A DNA stretch of 64,000 nucleotides, from contig JAFEKR010000001.1 in the NCBI GenBank assembly GCA_019022495.1, positions 5,270,001-5,334,000 of the forward strand, read 5' to 3'. Each line of letters opens with the position of its first letter. Position 1 is the stretch's first letter. This DNA comes from Epichloe hybrida (lineage: Eukaryota > Ascomycota > Sordariomycetes > Hypocreales > Clavicipitaceae). A program made the position numbers and the translations under genes. Positions 34,895-45,770 of the stretch are shown here, piece by piece. The notes below the pieces were generated by a model, which was not told the DNA's origin, searched no databases, and was given only the letters and a program-made list of their open reading frames with translations.

Positions 34895-37030
34895 GGTGGA
34901 TTTGTTATCTAGTCTGGCGACGTTGCCGTGACTTTTGCGAAAACGTTGATGCGACAGATGTGAAGGTTCCTCTTCTCGGCTTTATCCATCAATGGAACGA
35001 CGGCGGGAGGGGGGGGGGAGATAGTTTGGCCAAGGACCAAGGTAGGCCTCGCGCGGCTCTCGTTCCTGAACGGCGATGCGACATCACGTGGTCCATTGGA
35101 CATGTTTTCTGTTGCTGCTCATGACTCAAATCGCTGCATAGAGGCTTTCTATGACATTTCTTGAAGAGGAGGGTAGGAATTCTCTCAATCATTGACGCCG
35201 TGCCCTTCTTCTTCTTTATAGACAAACTCTAGCCAACCTAAACCCGTTTTCCCGCCTCGCCTATCGCATCGCATCCCGATCGATAGTGGGGCGATGCATT
35301 GCCCGTGGAGGGCAGGAACATGCCCGCGCTTTCCTGTTGACAGCAAAAAAAAACCCCCCTTTTATGACTGATTTTCGGCCACAAACCTGGGGGCTGAATA
35401 AAACAACGGACACCTTGTTGATGCCAGCCGCGGCCAGACAAGGTTGTTAAGCATTGCCCAATGCCAGCGAGGCTTTTTTTCGAAATGGTGCGTTGCACCA
35501 TGAATGACCTCGATCAGCCGCAATGCGATGCGCTCTGGCTAATCACGGTGCAGGATAGACGACGAAGTCGAGGCCCCGTCCAGAATGAAACACCGAGACA
35601 AGACGCCAGAACAACGCTTGCATGAATATCATGATGTACTCTGCAATTGATCTTTCTTTTGACAGCAATTACTGAACGCTCTGTCCTTGAACGGAATGAT
35701 TTCGGCAGCACATATTGATGAAGAATCGCGTCAAGTGTTGATGGGGCGCCCGAGAAGTACAATTCGAAAGATAGAAAACCACAGGAGCAAGCTTTCAACC
35801 TCTCTAGTGGGGGCTTGGCTGGAAGAAACGTCTGACGATCCTCGTCTGTTTGGGACAGAACAGTGCGTGTATGCAAGGGCAGCGAGACAGGCCTCGTGAT
35901 TGAAGCCTTGTCTGTTCAAAGTCAGCAGCGTCATTGTGTGAGGCATTCTCAACGTCGCGCAAGGCGCATTGCATACATACATACATACATACTGCTCCCA
36001 AATTCAGCCCCACGGCCGCGCGAGTCGAGGCCCCAAGACCCCAAGACCCCAATACTACCTTCCTCTCCCCATTATGAAAGACTGGACGAAATATTTACTG
36101 GTCTCGATGTGAGGGCCAATTGCTTCTTCCATTGGTTTTCTCGACGTCATTGTCTGGGCTGGGAAGAGAAAACCACGGACAGCTCGGCATTACCGCTGCC
36201 TATTACCGACGAAGCATTGTATGTTTGTAACACCACCCCGTCCGACTCGGGCGGGCGGGCGGGCGGGCCTGATAAGGAAAGCTTACTGTGGGTTGGCTGT
36301 GGGTATCATTCTTTCCAAACGGCCAAGCAAGGCTTAAGGTTGTTAGCATCATCAGATGAATGAGACAAGTCCGATGTGCTAGCCGGTGGTGGATAAGTTG
36401 ATGACACACAGTGCAACCACGGCGTTTTGACTGGGCGACTCCTGAGGCTGAATTGGCCATTGACACAAATCATGAGGTTCCATGCCGTTGGGCCTGCGAG
36501 TAACTCCGTGGAAGCGGACAATTGATGACGGTTGATGCACTTTGGTGTTTGCTGGGGTCGCTGAGCTGCTCCGCACACGCGCAGGCCAACCAACTTTCAG
36601 CCGCCTCTCTCTCATCATTGTCATCATCCTCCCGGAGCAGGTTCTTGCTTCTTTTTTCCCAGATTACAACACACCACCACGCCCTCCCTGCCTTTTTTGC
36701 CTTTCGAGTCATCATCGTCGCCTTCTCGTCCGTACCAGTCTCCCCCTCAACCACTCGAGCGAGCAACTGAGCTGAGTGCCGTTGGCGCAGCCACGAACAT
36801 GAGCCCCTGCTCTTGCCTGTGATTGACTACACACTCACTCACTGACTACACACGTTGCTCACGTTGCTGACGTTGCTCACGTTGCTCACGTTGCTCACGT
36901 TGCTCACATTGCTCACATTACTGTACCAACCACCGAAGGCTTCCTGCTCGTTTCTGCCTTGCCATCATTTCGTATATACCCGTCTTGGCTTCGTTTCTGG
37001 GGGCCCGTTTCCCCCTTCCACCACGCCATC
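34895..37030. promoter_or_regulatory. Divergent intergenic region with 9-bp repeat
   Basis: About 2.1 kb lies between the divergent DUF202-like and C2H2 genes. A coding-strand C10 tract (plus-strand G at 35009-35018) sits in the presumed leader of the DUF202 gene, an (ATAC)n run at about 35972-35990, and a 9-bp array just upstream of the C2H2 start. Open frames here look random. Confidence 0.5.
36851..36922 (+). repeat. CACGTTGCT 9-bp array in leader
   Basis: Eight copies of CACGTTGCT, the last ones diverging to CACATTGCT and CACATTACT, end 108 bp before the start codon of the C2H2 gene. They probably lie in its leader or core promoter. Confidence 0.88.
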
Positions 37031-38977
37031 ATGGCCTCGAGTTCTGTCCAAGCACCTGCATCTATGCAAAGCCAGGACTCTCAACCCCGCAGTGCCCAAT
37101 CTTCAGCCGCGAGCCACCACACATCGTCGTATTCGGCTGGTGCCTTGAGCTTGTCGCGAGGCCAGAGTGAGGCCACTGAAGCCCCAATTCCGCCTGTCGA
37201 GCGTATTGAGACCCCGTCCGGCTCCAACGCAACTTTGAGTCACTATCAGTCCAGCGATTTCAGTGACCTTGACGACGACCCGTTCTTTGGCGCCGACTTC
37301 AACCACATTGACCCTGCTACTCCGTCGTTCCTGGATGACGCTACCTGGGGTCAAACAGCTTTCCCTCCCAACGGTTTCTCGATATCCGATCCTCAGAATG
37401 AGCCCATGGAACCCATGGAACCCATGGACACCCCCTCCTATCTTCTGACGCCCGCACACACAGCATCCGTCCATACCACGTCGCCGCCCAGGAGTGATCA
37501 CAAATATCTTGGCGCAATTGTGGCTGCAGATAGACTCCCCGAATCAATCTCACCACAGCAGCTCGAGAAAACCTACACGCCCACTCCCGTGGTTGTCAAC
37601 GCGTTTGCAATCGCGTCGAGCCTCAGCAGTAGCAATCGTACCAGTGAAGACAGCCTTGCGCCGGCTTTGGTGCCCATACATTCACGGAGCCCGAGAGTGA
37701 CGGTCTCAGTCTGGGACAAGGATAACGATGCACCGGTTCATACTGTCGAACGCACATTAGAAGACAGTCCTAGGACTGTTCGTGGCGGCGTTCATTCCGC
37801 AGGTGATCTCATCTCCGCGGCACACGACGACAGCATCATCTCGGCACATCGCAATTCCTTTGACCGGTGCCAACAGGAACCAGGGTCGAGACGGGCGGGT
37901 ATAGACCCTAGAAATCGCCCATCGGATGAAGTCAGAAGTATCAACGAAATCGTAGCACACCGGGCAACTGATGAAAGGAACCAAGACGTCGGCCGATGGC
38001 TGTCACATAACTTGGATGATGCATCCGCCCCCATTGGAGAGTCCCCAGAGGAGATACAAGCGATTGAAGGCCCTCGAGATGATGATGACGATATTCCACT
38101 CGGACACGGCACAGAAAACCGATATATACCGGGTCAGACATATTTTGAAGGTGCTGGGGGGGAGATTTCTGATCTTGATCGAGAAATCATTGCTTCAAGT
38201 CGAAATTGGGCTGATCCACCAATAATTCCTGGAATTCAGATGGGCGAGTATGGCAGATATCAACCAGAGTCCTCCCAGGCCGCCATTGCACGATTCGAGA
38301 GAATGTGTCGAGATAATGATTCCATACTCTCGAGATCTGCAACGTGGGGCACTCGCCGACGGAGCTTCCCGAATATCATGGATGCCGAAGGGGTGACGAG
38401 TGGAAGTTTCCTGAAAAAGTTGTCCCTTAGTCGTGGTAGTGGAGACAAGACGAGCAGGCCCGGCAGCTTTCTCAGAGATCTTCGAGGGCTTGTGAGACGG
38501 ACCAGCGTCAATCAACTGCGTAAAAGATCACGGAGTCGCTCCCGCGGCCACTCAGTGAATGGTCAAGATGAGGAGGCACTTTTCCAACAAGAGACGGGGC
38601 AGAACATCAAACGCGAAAGCACACCACATCTTTCACCACCTCTGGGATCTACGAGCAGCGGCAAGAAGCCTGCGCCCAGCATGAACACAACGCTGGCATC
38701 CATGGGGCAGAACATCGCGTCTATGTGGACGAGCCACTCTCGCAGTGGCTCTGTCAGCGGTGTTTCGCCAACGGCTTCTCCTAGAGCTTCACTTGGCAGC
38801 TTGAAGTTGAGGAGCTCCTTGCGCCGCCCGAGAAGCAAATCGGAGATACCCAAGCCCTCGACAACAGCAGCAGAAATGGAAAGCACGTCGAGTCTTGTTG
38901 ACATGTGGCGCAAGACTGGAGGCCCTCCGGTTGCCCCTGTGAGCAGAGTGAACCACTTGCACACTGCTGATGAAGAA

Positions 38978-39009
<32 letters not shown>

Positions 39010-40657
39010 ATTGTGCGAGGGTAATGAAATGGGGATCAACCCCAACGTTATTGATGAGATTACGCCCAGCGTGGCCGGATTTCAGCAGCACGTGGTGAAG
39101 CTCAACCCCGGTATAGGGAAAACGCATGGATATTTGGTCGACAGAATTGCCCATCAGCAGATGGTCAGGTACAAACACCTTTCGAATGCCAAAGTCAAGC
39201 ATCTCGATCTAGGCGCCAACTGCGCCTGTGGCTCGTTGTGTGTGGCACTCGGTGGATTAACAAAATATCTCGACCAGAAGGAGGACGTCGGAGAGCTGGA
39301 TCCTCTATCCAACGGGATAGAGTACGATGAGGGTATGTCGATGGAAGGCGCAATCAACCAAGAAAGCTTCCCGCCGGACATTCCCATGCCTCCAGCTCAA
39401 TACCTGCCTGCAGAGTTTGAGTGTCAGCTCTGCTATGAAAAAAAGAAGCTCCAAAAGCCATCCGACTGGACAAAGCATGTGCATGAGGACGTGCAGCCGT
39501 TCACCTGTACATGGGACAAGTGCCGAGATCCAAAAATGTTCAAGCGTAAAGCTGACTGGGTCCGTCACGAAAACGAAGGTCACCGGCATCTGGAGTGGTG
39601 GACTTGTGATGTTGACGATTGTCGACACACGTGCTACCGAAGGGATAACTTTCTGCAGCATCTGGTACGCGAACACAAGTACCTGGAACCAAAAGTCAAA
39701 TACAAGGCTGCCATGAAGCGTGCTGGCGGAATGGATTCGACATGGCAAAAAGTTGAACAATGCCATGTTGAGACGACGGCCCGCCCTCAGGATGAGCCCT
39801 GCCGATTTTGCGGCAAAGTGTTTCCAACTTGGAAGAAGCTTACCGTACACCTGGCAAAGCATATGGAACAGATTTCACTCCCTGTGTTGCGGCTTGTAGC
39901 TGCCAAAGCCAAAGAGTCGGCTGCCGACACCATTGTCAGCCCCGTTCAGGATCCCCCACCACAACAGACGATCCCACTTCCTCCCAATCCATCTGCATCG
40001 TCCACGCAGTTTCCTAGTGAGCAGCATGTGCAACCACCGCAGCAAAACCAGCGGGCACAGGCACAGCAACAATTGCGAAACAGCTATGAAGGGCAGCCAG
40101 GCGCGAGCTTTCAGTCTCCCAATCAATTCGTGTATCCTGTAACGACACCCGAACCGTATCAGCAACACCAATTGCATCATGATCAATTCGAGAACACGGA
40201 ACACAATCTCCGACAATTGAACCTGGGTGCGGGCACGCTCCATCCGGGACTCGACGCCAAGCAGCGAGTTCAAGACATGACGTCGAGCCAGACGAACGGT
40301 TATCTGTCCTGCAACAACGGCGGCAACAACTTCATAAACATGCCAGAGAGTAACGACGTGGAGCCATTTCCGCAACCCAGCATGAATGCCCTGGGACTGC
40401 ACAATGTTGGAGATGTACATATTGGTGTTCAGCTCAGCGGTCACATGGGATACGATCCCACGATGGATCCCTCCAGCGTGAACGTCAGCCCCTTCAGTGG
40501 TCATGAGTCACTATCTACATACTCACACTCACCACGTTTGAATGGCTCGAGCAGCTTTCATCTCAGCCAGCAGCAGCAGCAGCAGCAGCATCAGTATCAG
40601 CAAGCGCCACCCCACCAACAGGGCACATGGCACGAACAGTGTCTGTTCCTACAATAA
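37031..40657 (+). CDS. Large C2H2 zinc-finger protein
   Basis: An intronless frame of 1208 residues. The first 790 residues are disordered, rich in S, P, D and R, with an R/S basic stretch (KRSRSRSRGH) near 525 and a poly-D run near 650. Residues about 796-950 hold a chain of C2H2-type fingers: FECQLC, FTCTWDKC, WTCDVDDC and CRFCGKVF, each followed by spaced histidines. The last finger ends in HLAKHMEQISLPVL. I recall this finger block as widely conserved in filamentous ascomycetes, but I know no assigned function, so I give no symbol. The C-terminus is Q-rich with a poly-Q (encoded about 40567-40590). The start is the first ATG in frame, in good context (CATCATGGCC). Presumed nuclear, DNA- or RNA-binding. 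Confidence 0.88.
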
Positions 40658-41273
40658 GAGCTACCCTATGCACCCCCTTTCTTTTACCGCAACACGGTCC
40701 GCAATAGAATAAACCACGGGTGGATAAATATATATGCATCTCCTCTTTTGCGTTTTGTTTCCTATACTCTTTCGTTTCCGGATTTGTTCAGCGCGGCATG
40801 CTTGGCAACGCTTGGCAACGCTTGGTTCTATTTGTTCACCACTTTGGGAATTGTCGATCGAGCCATGGGCCATCCTAGCAGCTGGTTATGAAATTTGCGA
40901 GACGCCAGATACCCCCCCCTCGCATAGGCACAGATGTACATAATTTTTATGCGGTATGAATGATGATAATATTCTACTGGGCACTTGTTTCGCATTTGGC
41001 CAAGGAGTAGTTGCGAAATCATCTAGGACACAAGTTGCTGCTAACGAGGCCGTGGCCGTGGCCGTGGCAGCGTGGCCATTGTTCTCGTTGTTCGGCTGCT
41101 GACCTTGTCTCATGGCCCCTGAGCCATGTGGAGCAGATTCCATGGGCAGATTCCATGGCCGGCCTTTACCAGAACAGGCAAGACAGGTCTGGTTATCTCT
41201 TTTGATCCCCTCGTGCACGGGTTCCTTGCACTGCCCCTCCCGACCGTACCTCCCGCCCAGCGAATGACGGACG

Positions 41274-41346
41274 ACTGGCGACTGGCGACTGGCGACTGGC
41301 GACTGGCGACTGGCGACTGGCGACTGGCGAATGGCGACTGGCGATT
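41274..41346. repeat. GACTGGC 7-bp tandem array
   Basis: About ten copies of a 7-bp unit (GACTGGC) occur in a head-to-tail row, with one A-for-C variant near the right end. Confidence 0.9.
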
Positions 41347-42409
41347 TGACTCCACGTCTACTACGGTCTCAGGCTGAGGGCTGTGGCGGCCTCGGCCAGT
41401 CAAGAAGCGCCCCTGGTTTCTCTTTCTGGTTGTTGGGTTGGCTCGAAATGACAAGGTCCAATCATGCAGCCGCCCCTCTCCTTGCTGGGTTGGGTTCAAA
41501 TGAATGAACAAAGTACGGATTACGGATCAAATGAATGAATGAATAGATGGATGGGACCTTTGGCGTGTCTGATCCCTGCCACTGCAAACGTTGGTTTTTC
41601 TGCCTTCCCTCGTCTATGTACGTCTGCATGTACAGCCCAACCCGACCGGTCTTCCTCTCCCATCATCATCTTCATACACTCACTCGACTTGCTGTTGACA
41701 ACTTGCTTTGCTCGTCATTTCTTTGTGTTTTTGCTTCTGCATTGCCACCCCCTCTGCTCCTTGAAAGGCATTCTCCTCCCTATTCTCCCTGGCTCGTCCC
41801 TTGCGTCGGCATCCCCCTCCTGCACCAATCGACTGCATGCGTTTCAGCTTCACCCCTTGTTGGATCGGCCGCGCCCTCGACGACAACCACGCACTGCACC
41901 ACGACCACCACGACCACCATCATCATCATCCAATTCAATCCTTCTCGTCTCTTTAGCGAAGACTCCATCGCCCCCCTCTCGTTCCTTCTTTGACGTCACC
42001 TTATCAACGGCTGCAAAGCCCGTGAACCGGGCGAGAATTTCCTGCTTCATTTTGTGATTCAACCATCTTCCTCTCATCTACTTGTTTACTTCACTTCTGA
42101 CCAGGTTGATCCTTGGCTAAAAAACCATTCTTGATTATCGCTGGTCGAGCTTTTAACGGTTGCATATACATTTCGAAACAGCATTTCATCAAATAACACA
42201 TTCTTGAGCTGATATACATTATCTTGGTCCATACTCAAACGCAAATCCCTCCAAGAACTCGACCATTGTACGTCACTAATCGAGCGCGTATTGGGAATTA
42301 GCGACCACATACTCGATGAAATCTTGACCCACGTCCACATTTTCGAACTCTCGGTACATTCAAGCCGCGTCATCACAAAAAATTGGGACGAGGTATTCGG
42401 TTGCCGCAA

Positions 42410-42430
42410 CCCCCCCCCCCCCCCCCCCCC
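42410..42430 (+). repeat. C21 homopolymer in FLC leader
   Basis: Twenty-one consecutive C directly followed by nine A, 47 bp upstream of the FLC start codon, on its coding strand. The length is at the limit of reliable sequencing. Confidence 0.85.
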
Positions 42431-42476
42431 AAAAAAAAAGGGTTTCTTGAGATATTGCGCCTCGTGTTGAGCAACA

Positions 42477-44844
42477 ATGGCTCGCACTTGCTCACCATGG
42501 AGCTGGAGAACGACCGGCATCGCTTTGCTAGGCTTCATGACTACCCAAGTCATGGGTGGCCAGATTCTCAAGACAAGCGGATTCAGCGACTGCGGATCCG
42601 ACTCCAGCATCAAAGTTGACAAGATTAACATCAGCTACAACAACGAAAACAAGACTGTGAGCTTCGATGTGGCTGGTACCAGCACGAAAGAAAGAAATGT
42701 CAGCGCTGTAATTGATGTCACCGCCTATGGCAACACAGTATACTCGAATAGCTTCAATCCCTGCGACAAGGCTACGTTCATCGATCGCCTGTGTCCTGTT
42801 CCTGTCGGGAACTTCGCTGCTCGTGGCAGTCAACAAATACCCTCCCAGTTCGCCAACATGGTACCCGGCATCGCCTTCCAAGTCCCCGACATTTCAGCAC
42901 ACGCGACATTGCGGCTTCTCAGTCTGGATGATGGGAAAGGGGTCGCCTGTGTCCAATCTGATATCTCTAATGGGAAGAGTACTGACGTTCCTGCCGTGTC
43001 TTACATTGCCGCTGGTATCGCAGGTGCAGCTTTGATCATGTCAGGAGTTTCTGCTCTCGGCGCTGCCGTGTCAGGGGGCAGTGCTGCCTTCGGAAGTGGT
43101 TCAGGAGCAGCAGCTGGACCCATGAGCCCTAGTTTCGGTGAGACCGTCGGCTGGTTCCAAGGCATGGCCATGAACAGCATGCTGTCGGTGAACTATCCTC
43201 CCATTTACCGAAGTTTTGCGAAAAATTTTGCCTTCTCAGCTGCCATCATCCCCTGGTCCGGAATGCAGTCGACCATCGACGGCTTCCGATCACGGACCGG
43301 AGGTAATTTGACACAGGACAACTTTTCCTACCTCCAAAACGCGACCTTGGTCTTTCCTGATGGCACGACTCGAAGTCCCAATCAAGGCCTCTTCAAGTTT
43401 AAGAGAGCCGTGGATGTCTTTGTAGACCTGGCCGCGCGTGAAATTCAAACGTCGATCAATTCAACTGAAGCCACAGCCAGCGGCGACTCGAACGATTTTC
43501 AGCACAAAGTCAAAGGCATACAAGCATTTGCGGAGCAGCTTCTGGTGCCCAAGTCCAACATTTTCATGACAGCATTGCTCATTGTGGCCATCATCATTGC
43601 GAGCATCGTCCTCGGTATTCTTCTCGTCAAGGTCGTGCTAGAAACATGGGCTCTGTTTGGTAGCTTTCCCGAGAGTCTCAAAGGATTTCGAAAGCACTAT
43701 TGGGGGTCCATTGCTCGAACAATCACATCCCTCATCATGCTTCTCTACGGTATCTGGGTGCTCTATTGTGTCTTTCAGTTTACAAGAGGCGATTCTGTGG
43801 TTGCCAAGGCTCTAGCAGGCGTTACTCTGGCCATCTTTACTGGCATTTTGGCCTTCTTCTCCTGGAAGATTTGGTCCGTTGTGCATCAGCTCAAGCAGAA
43901 AGAGGGCGACGCCAGCGCTATTTATGACGATAAGTCGATTTGGGTCAAATACTCTCTTTTCTACGAGTCTTACAAGAAGCAGTATTGGTGGCTATTCGTT
44001 CCCCTCATCTTCTACATGTTCGCCAAGGGCGTTGCTATTGCTGCAGGAGATGGGCACGGAATGGCCCAGACGGTCGCTCAGCTGGTGATTGAAGGACTCA
44101 TGCTTTGCTTGCTCCTCTGGAGTCGACCATTTGAACGACGTTCTAGCAACATCATTAACATTGTGATTCAGGTTGTACGCGTCTTATCGATTGCGTGCAT
44201 CCTGCTATTCGTTCAAGAGTTTGGTATCAAGCAAACGACACAGACTGTTGCCGGCGTGGCGCTCATCGCTGTCCAGGCCACTTTGACGGCTGTCATGGCA
44301 ATACTCATTGCTTGGAACGCTGTTACCGTCTGCTGCACGATGAACCCCCACCGTAAGCGAAGAAAGGAAGCTGGTAAGACGAAAAGCCCCATAACCTCCT
44401 ATCATGTGCTGCACTAACCAATGTCCTCTGACAGAGAAAATCAAGCGTGACATGGACACGCTTACACCCCTGGATGCCCGCAATTCATTACTCCTCGATC
44501 GAACACACATGCCAGAGAAGTCGATGTTCGCTGTCTCGGCCGACTTGAACGAAAAGGGCCACATCCGTCAGGAATCAGCCGAGAGATACTATCCGATGGA
44601 CGGCGATCTTCGAGCACCCGTTGCACCCTCGGGCGGCCTCATATACCGGCCATTGACGCCAACCTCGGCGAACGACTCACAGGGCCTTCTTGACGGAGCC
44701 GCGCCGATAGGATCAACGGACCGGCCGCCGACGGCCCCAGCCGCTGAGCAAGAATATCGTGGAACGTACGGCCCGTCATCCAACTTTGGACAAGGTTACG
44801 GAAACGGAGGGCCCTATAGGGTCCCCCATAGGGGCGAATTTTAG
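42477..44844 (+). CDS. FLC/TRP-like membrane protein
   Basis: Members of the fungal Flc family (ML-like domain plus TRP-like channel domain) work in FAD or haem import into the ER, calcium homeostasis and cell-wall integrity. Two exons (42477-44373 and 44435-44844; 61-nt intron) give 768 residues, near yeast Flc2 (783). A signal peptide ends around residue 28, followed by a luminal ML-like domain (about 30-170) with paired cysteines, then about nine hydrophobic segments between 170 and 620, including the conserved FRKHYWGS and SRPFERRSSNIIN loops. The cytosolic tail after 630 is hydrophilic with multiple S/T-P sites. The intron falls exactly between the last membrane segment and the tail. I cannot say which of Flc1, Flc2 or Flc3 it corresponds to. 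Confidence 0.9.
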
Positions 44845-45770
44845 AGCATGATGATGGCAGTGGAGGATACGCCTCGAATGACGCACTGGACGGATTGCCC
44901 ACCGTTGAGGTTGCATGTGATCTCGTGCCAATGTTGTCGTAGGGCTCATGCTCATGAATTTCGTCCTAATTCGGCTCGATCTACTGGATAATTTCTTCAT
45001 GTAATTGACTTTGCTTTGTTATTTATTCTCTCCTTTGGCCCGACCCTCATCCGCTCCCTCAATAATCTCACAACAAACACAACGCCACGTTAGCGAAAAG
45101 CGTGTACAACCAAGAAACTGTCTAGATTGCGGAACACACATGGAGAACTAGGGCACACGGGCCTGCATAGCACACATACTGAATGTATTCGGAGCATCTT
45201 TCGGCAGCCTTTTGTTACTTACTTGGGCTGCATACCTACCTACCTTGGCTTTATTTCACATTTGGGGGGTTCAGAGTTTCTTGCAAATACAGACGACTTC
45301 TTCTTCACATGTCACATGGCCAATCGTGGCTCCTGATTCTTCTGCGCTACAATGCGCTGTGTGAATGAATACCTTGGGACAATGGACAGTAATGACTGAA
45401 CCGGACGTGAAGTGAATGTGCATCATTGAAATCCAATCCCGACGAATTAATGAACTGCCTGACGTATACATATACTAATGTATATATATACATGTATACT
45501 ATACATGCATCAATCAATATGGTCAATCATGCAGGAGCACAAGGTCCATGCCCCCAAGTGGGAACTCGCATCACCAAGAGGGGCGGGCCGCGTAGCCATG
45601 CGCTTTTTGGCTTCATTTCGGAGCATCATCTCGGCACGGGCATTTATTGATATGCTCTGCTCCTAGCCGCAATATAGGGAAAGTTGTAATTTTCAAAAAA
45701 AAAAAAAAAAAAAAAAAAGCGCCAGTAAGAGAGTGGTATCTCATAGGCCCTTTTCCCCTCCTCTCCCCTT
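44845..45770. other. Convergent 3' region, FLC and VPS9
   Basis: About 930 bp between two stop codons. It contains an AT-rich TATATA-type patch at about 45463-45502 and an A24 run at 45695-45718 (T24 on the VPS9 strand, 53 nt after its stop). No gene recognised. Confidence 0.55.

Larger units (their letters stand above)
40658..42476. other. Intergenic, C2H2 3' end and FLC leader
   Basis: About 1.8 kb contains a 7-bp tandem array, an ATGA/GAAT microsatellite at about 41499-41545, a CAC/CAT-rich patch at 41886-41932 and, 47 bp before the FLC start, a C21 run followed by A9. The stretch from about 41600 is pyrimidine-rich and is likely the FLC leader. No extra gene is supported. Confidence 0.5.

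Noticed and set aside
41274..41346. Coding repeat of a surface protein
   Set aside because: A 7-bp unit shifts frame each copy and no long gene frame surrounds it.
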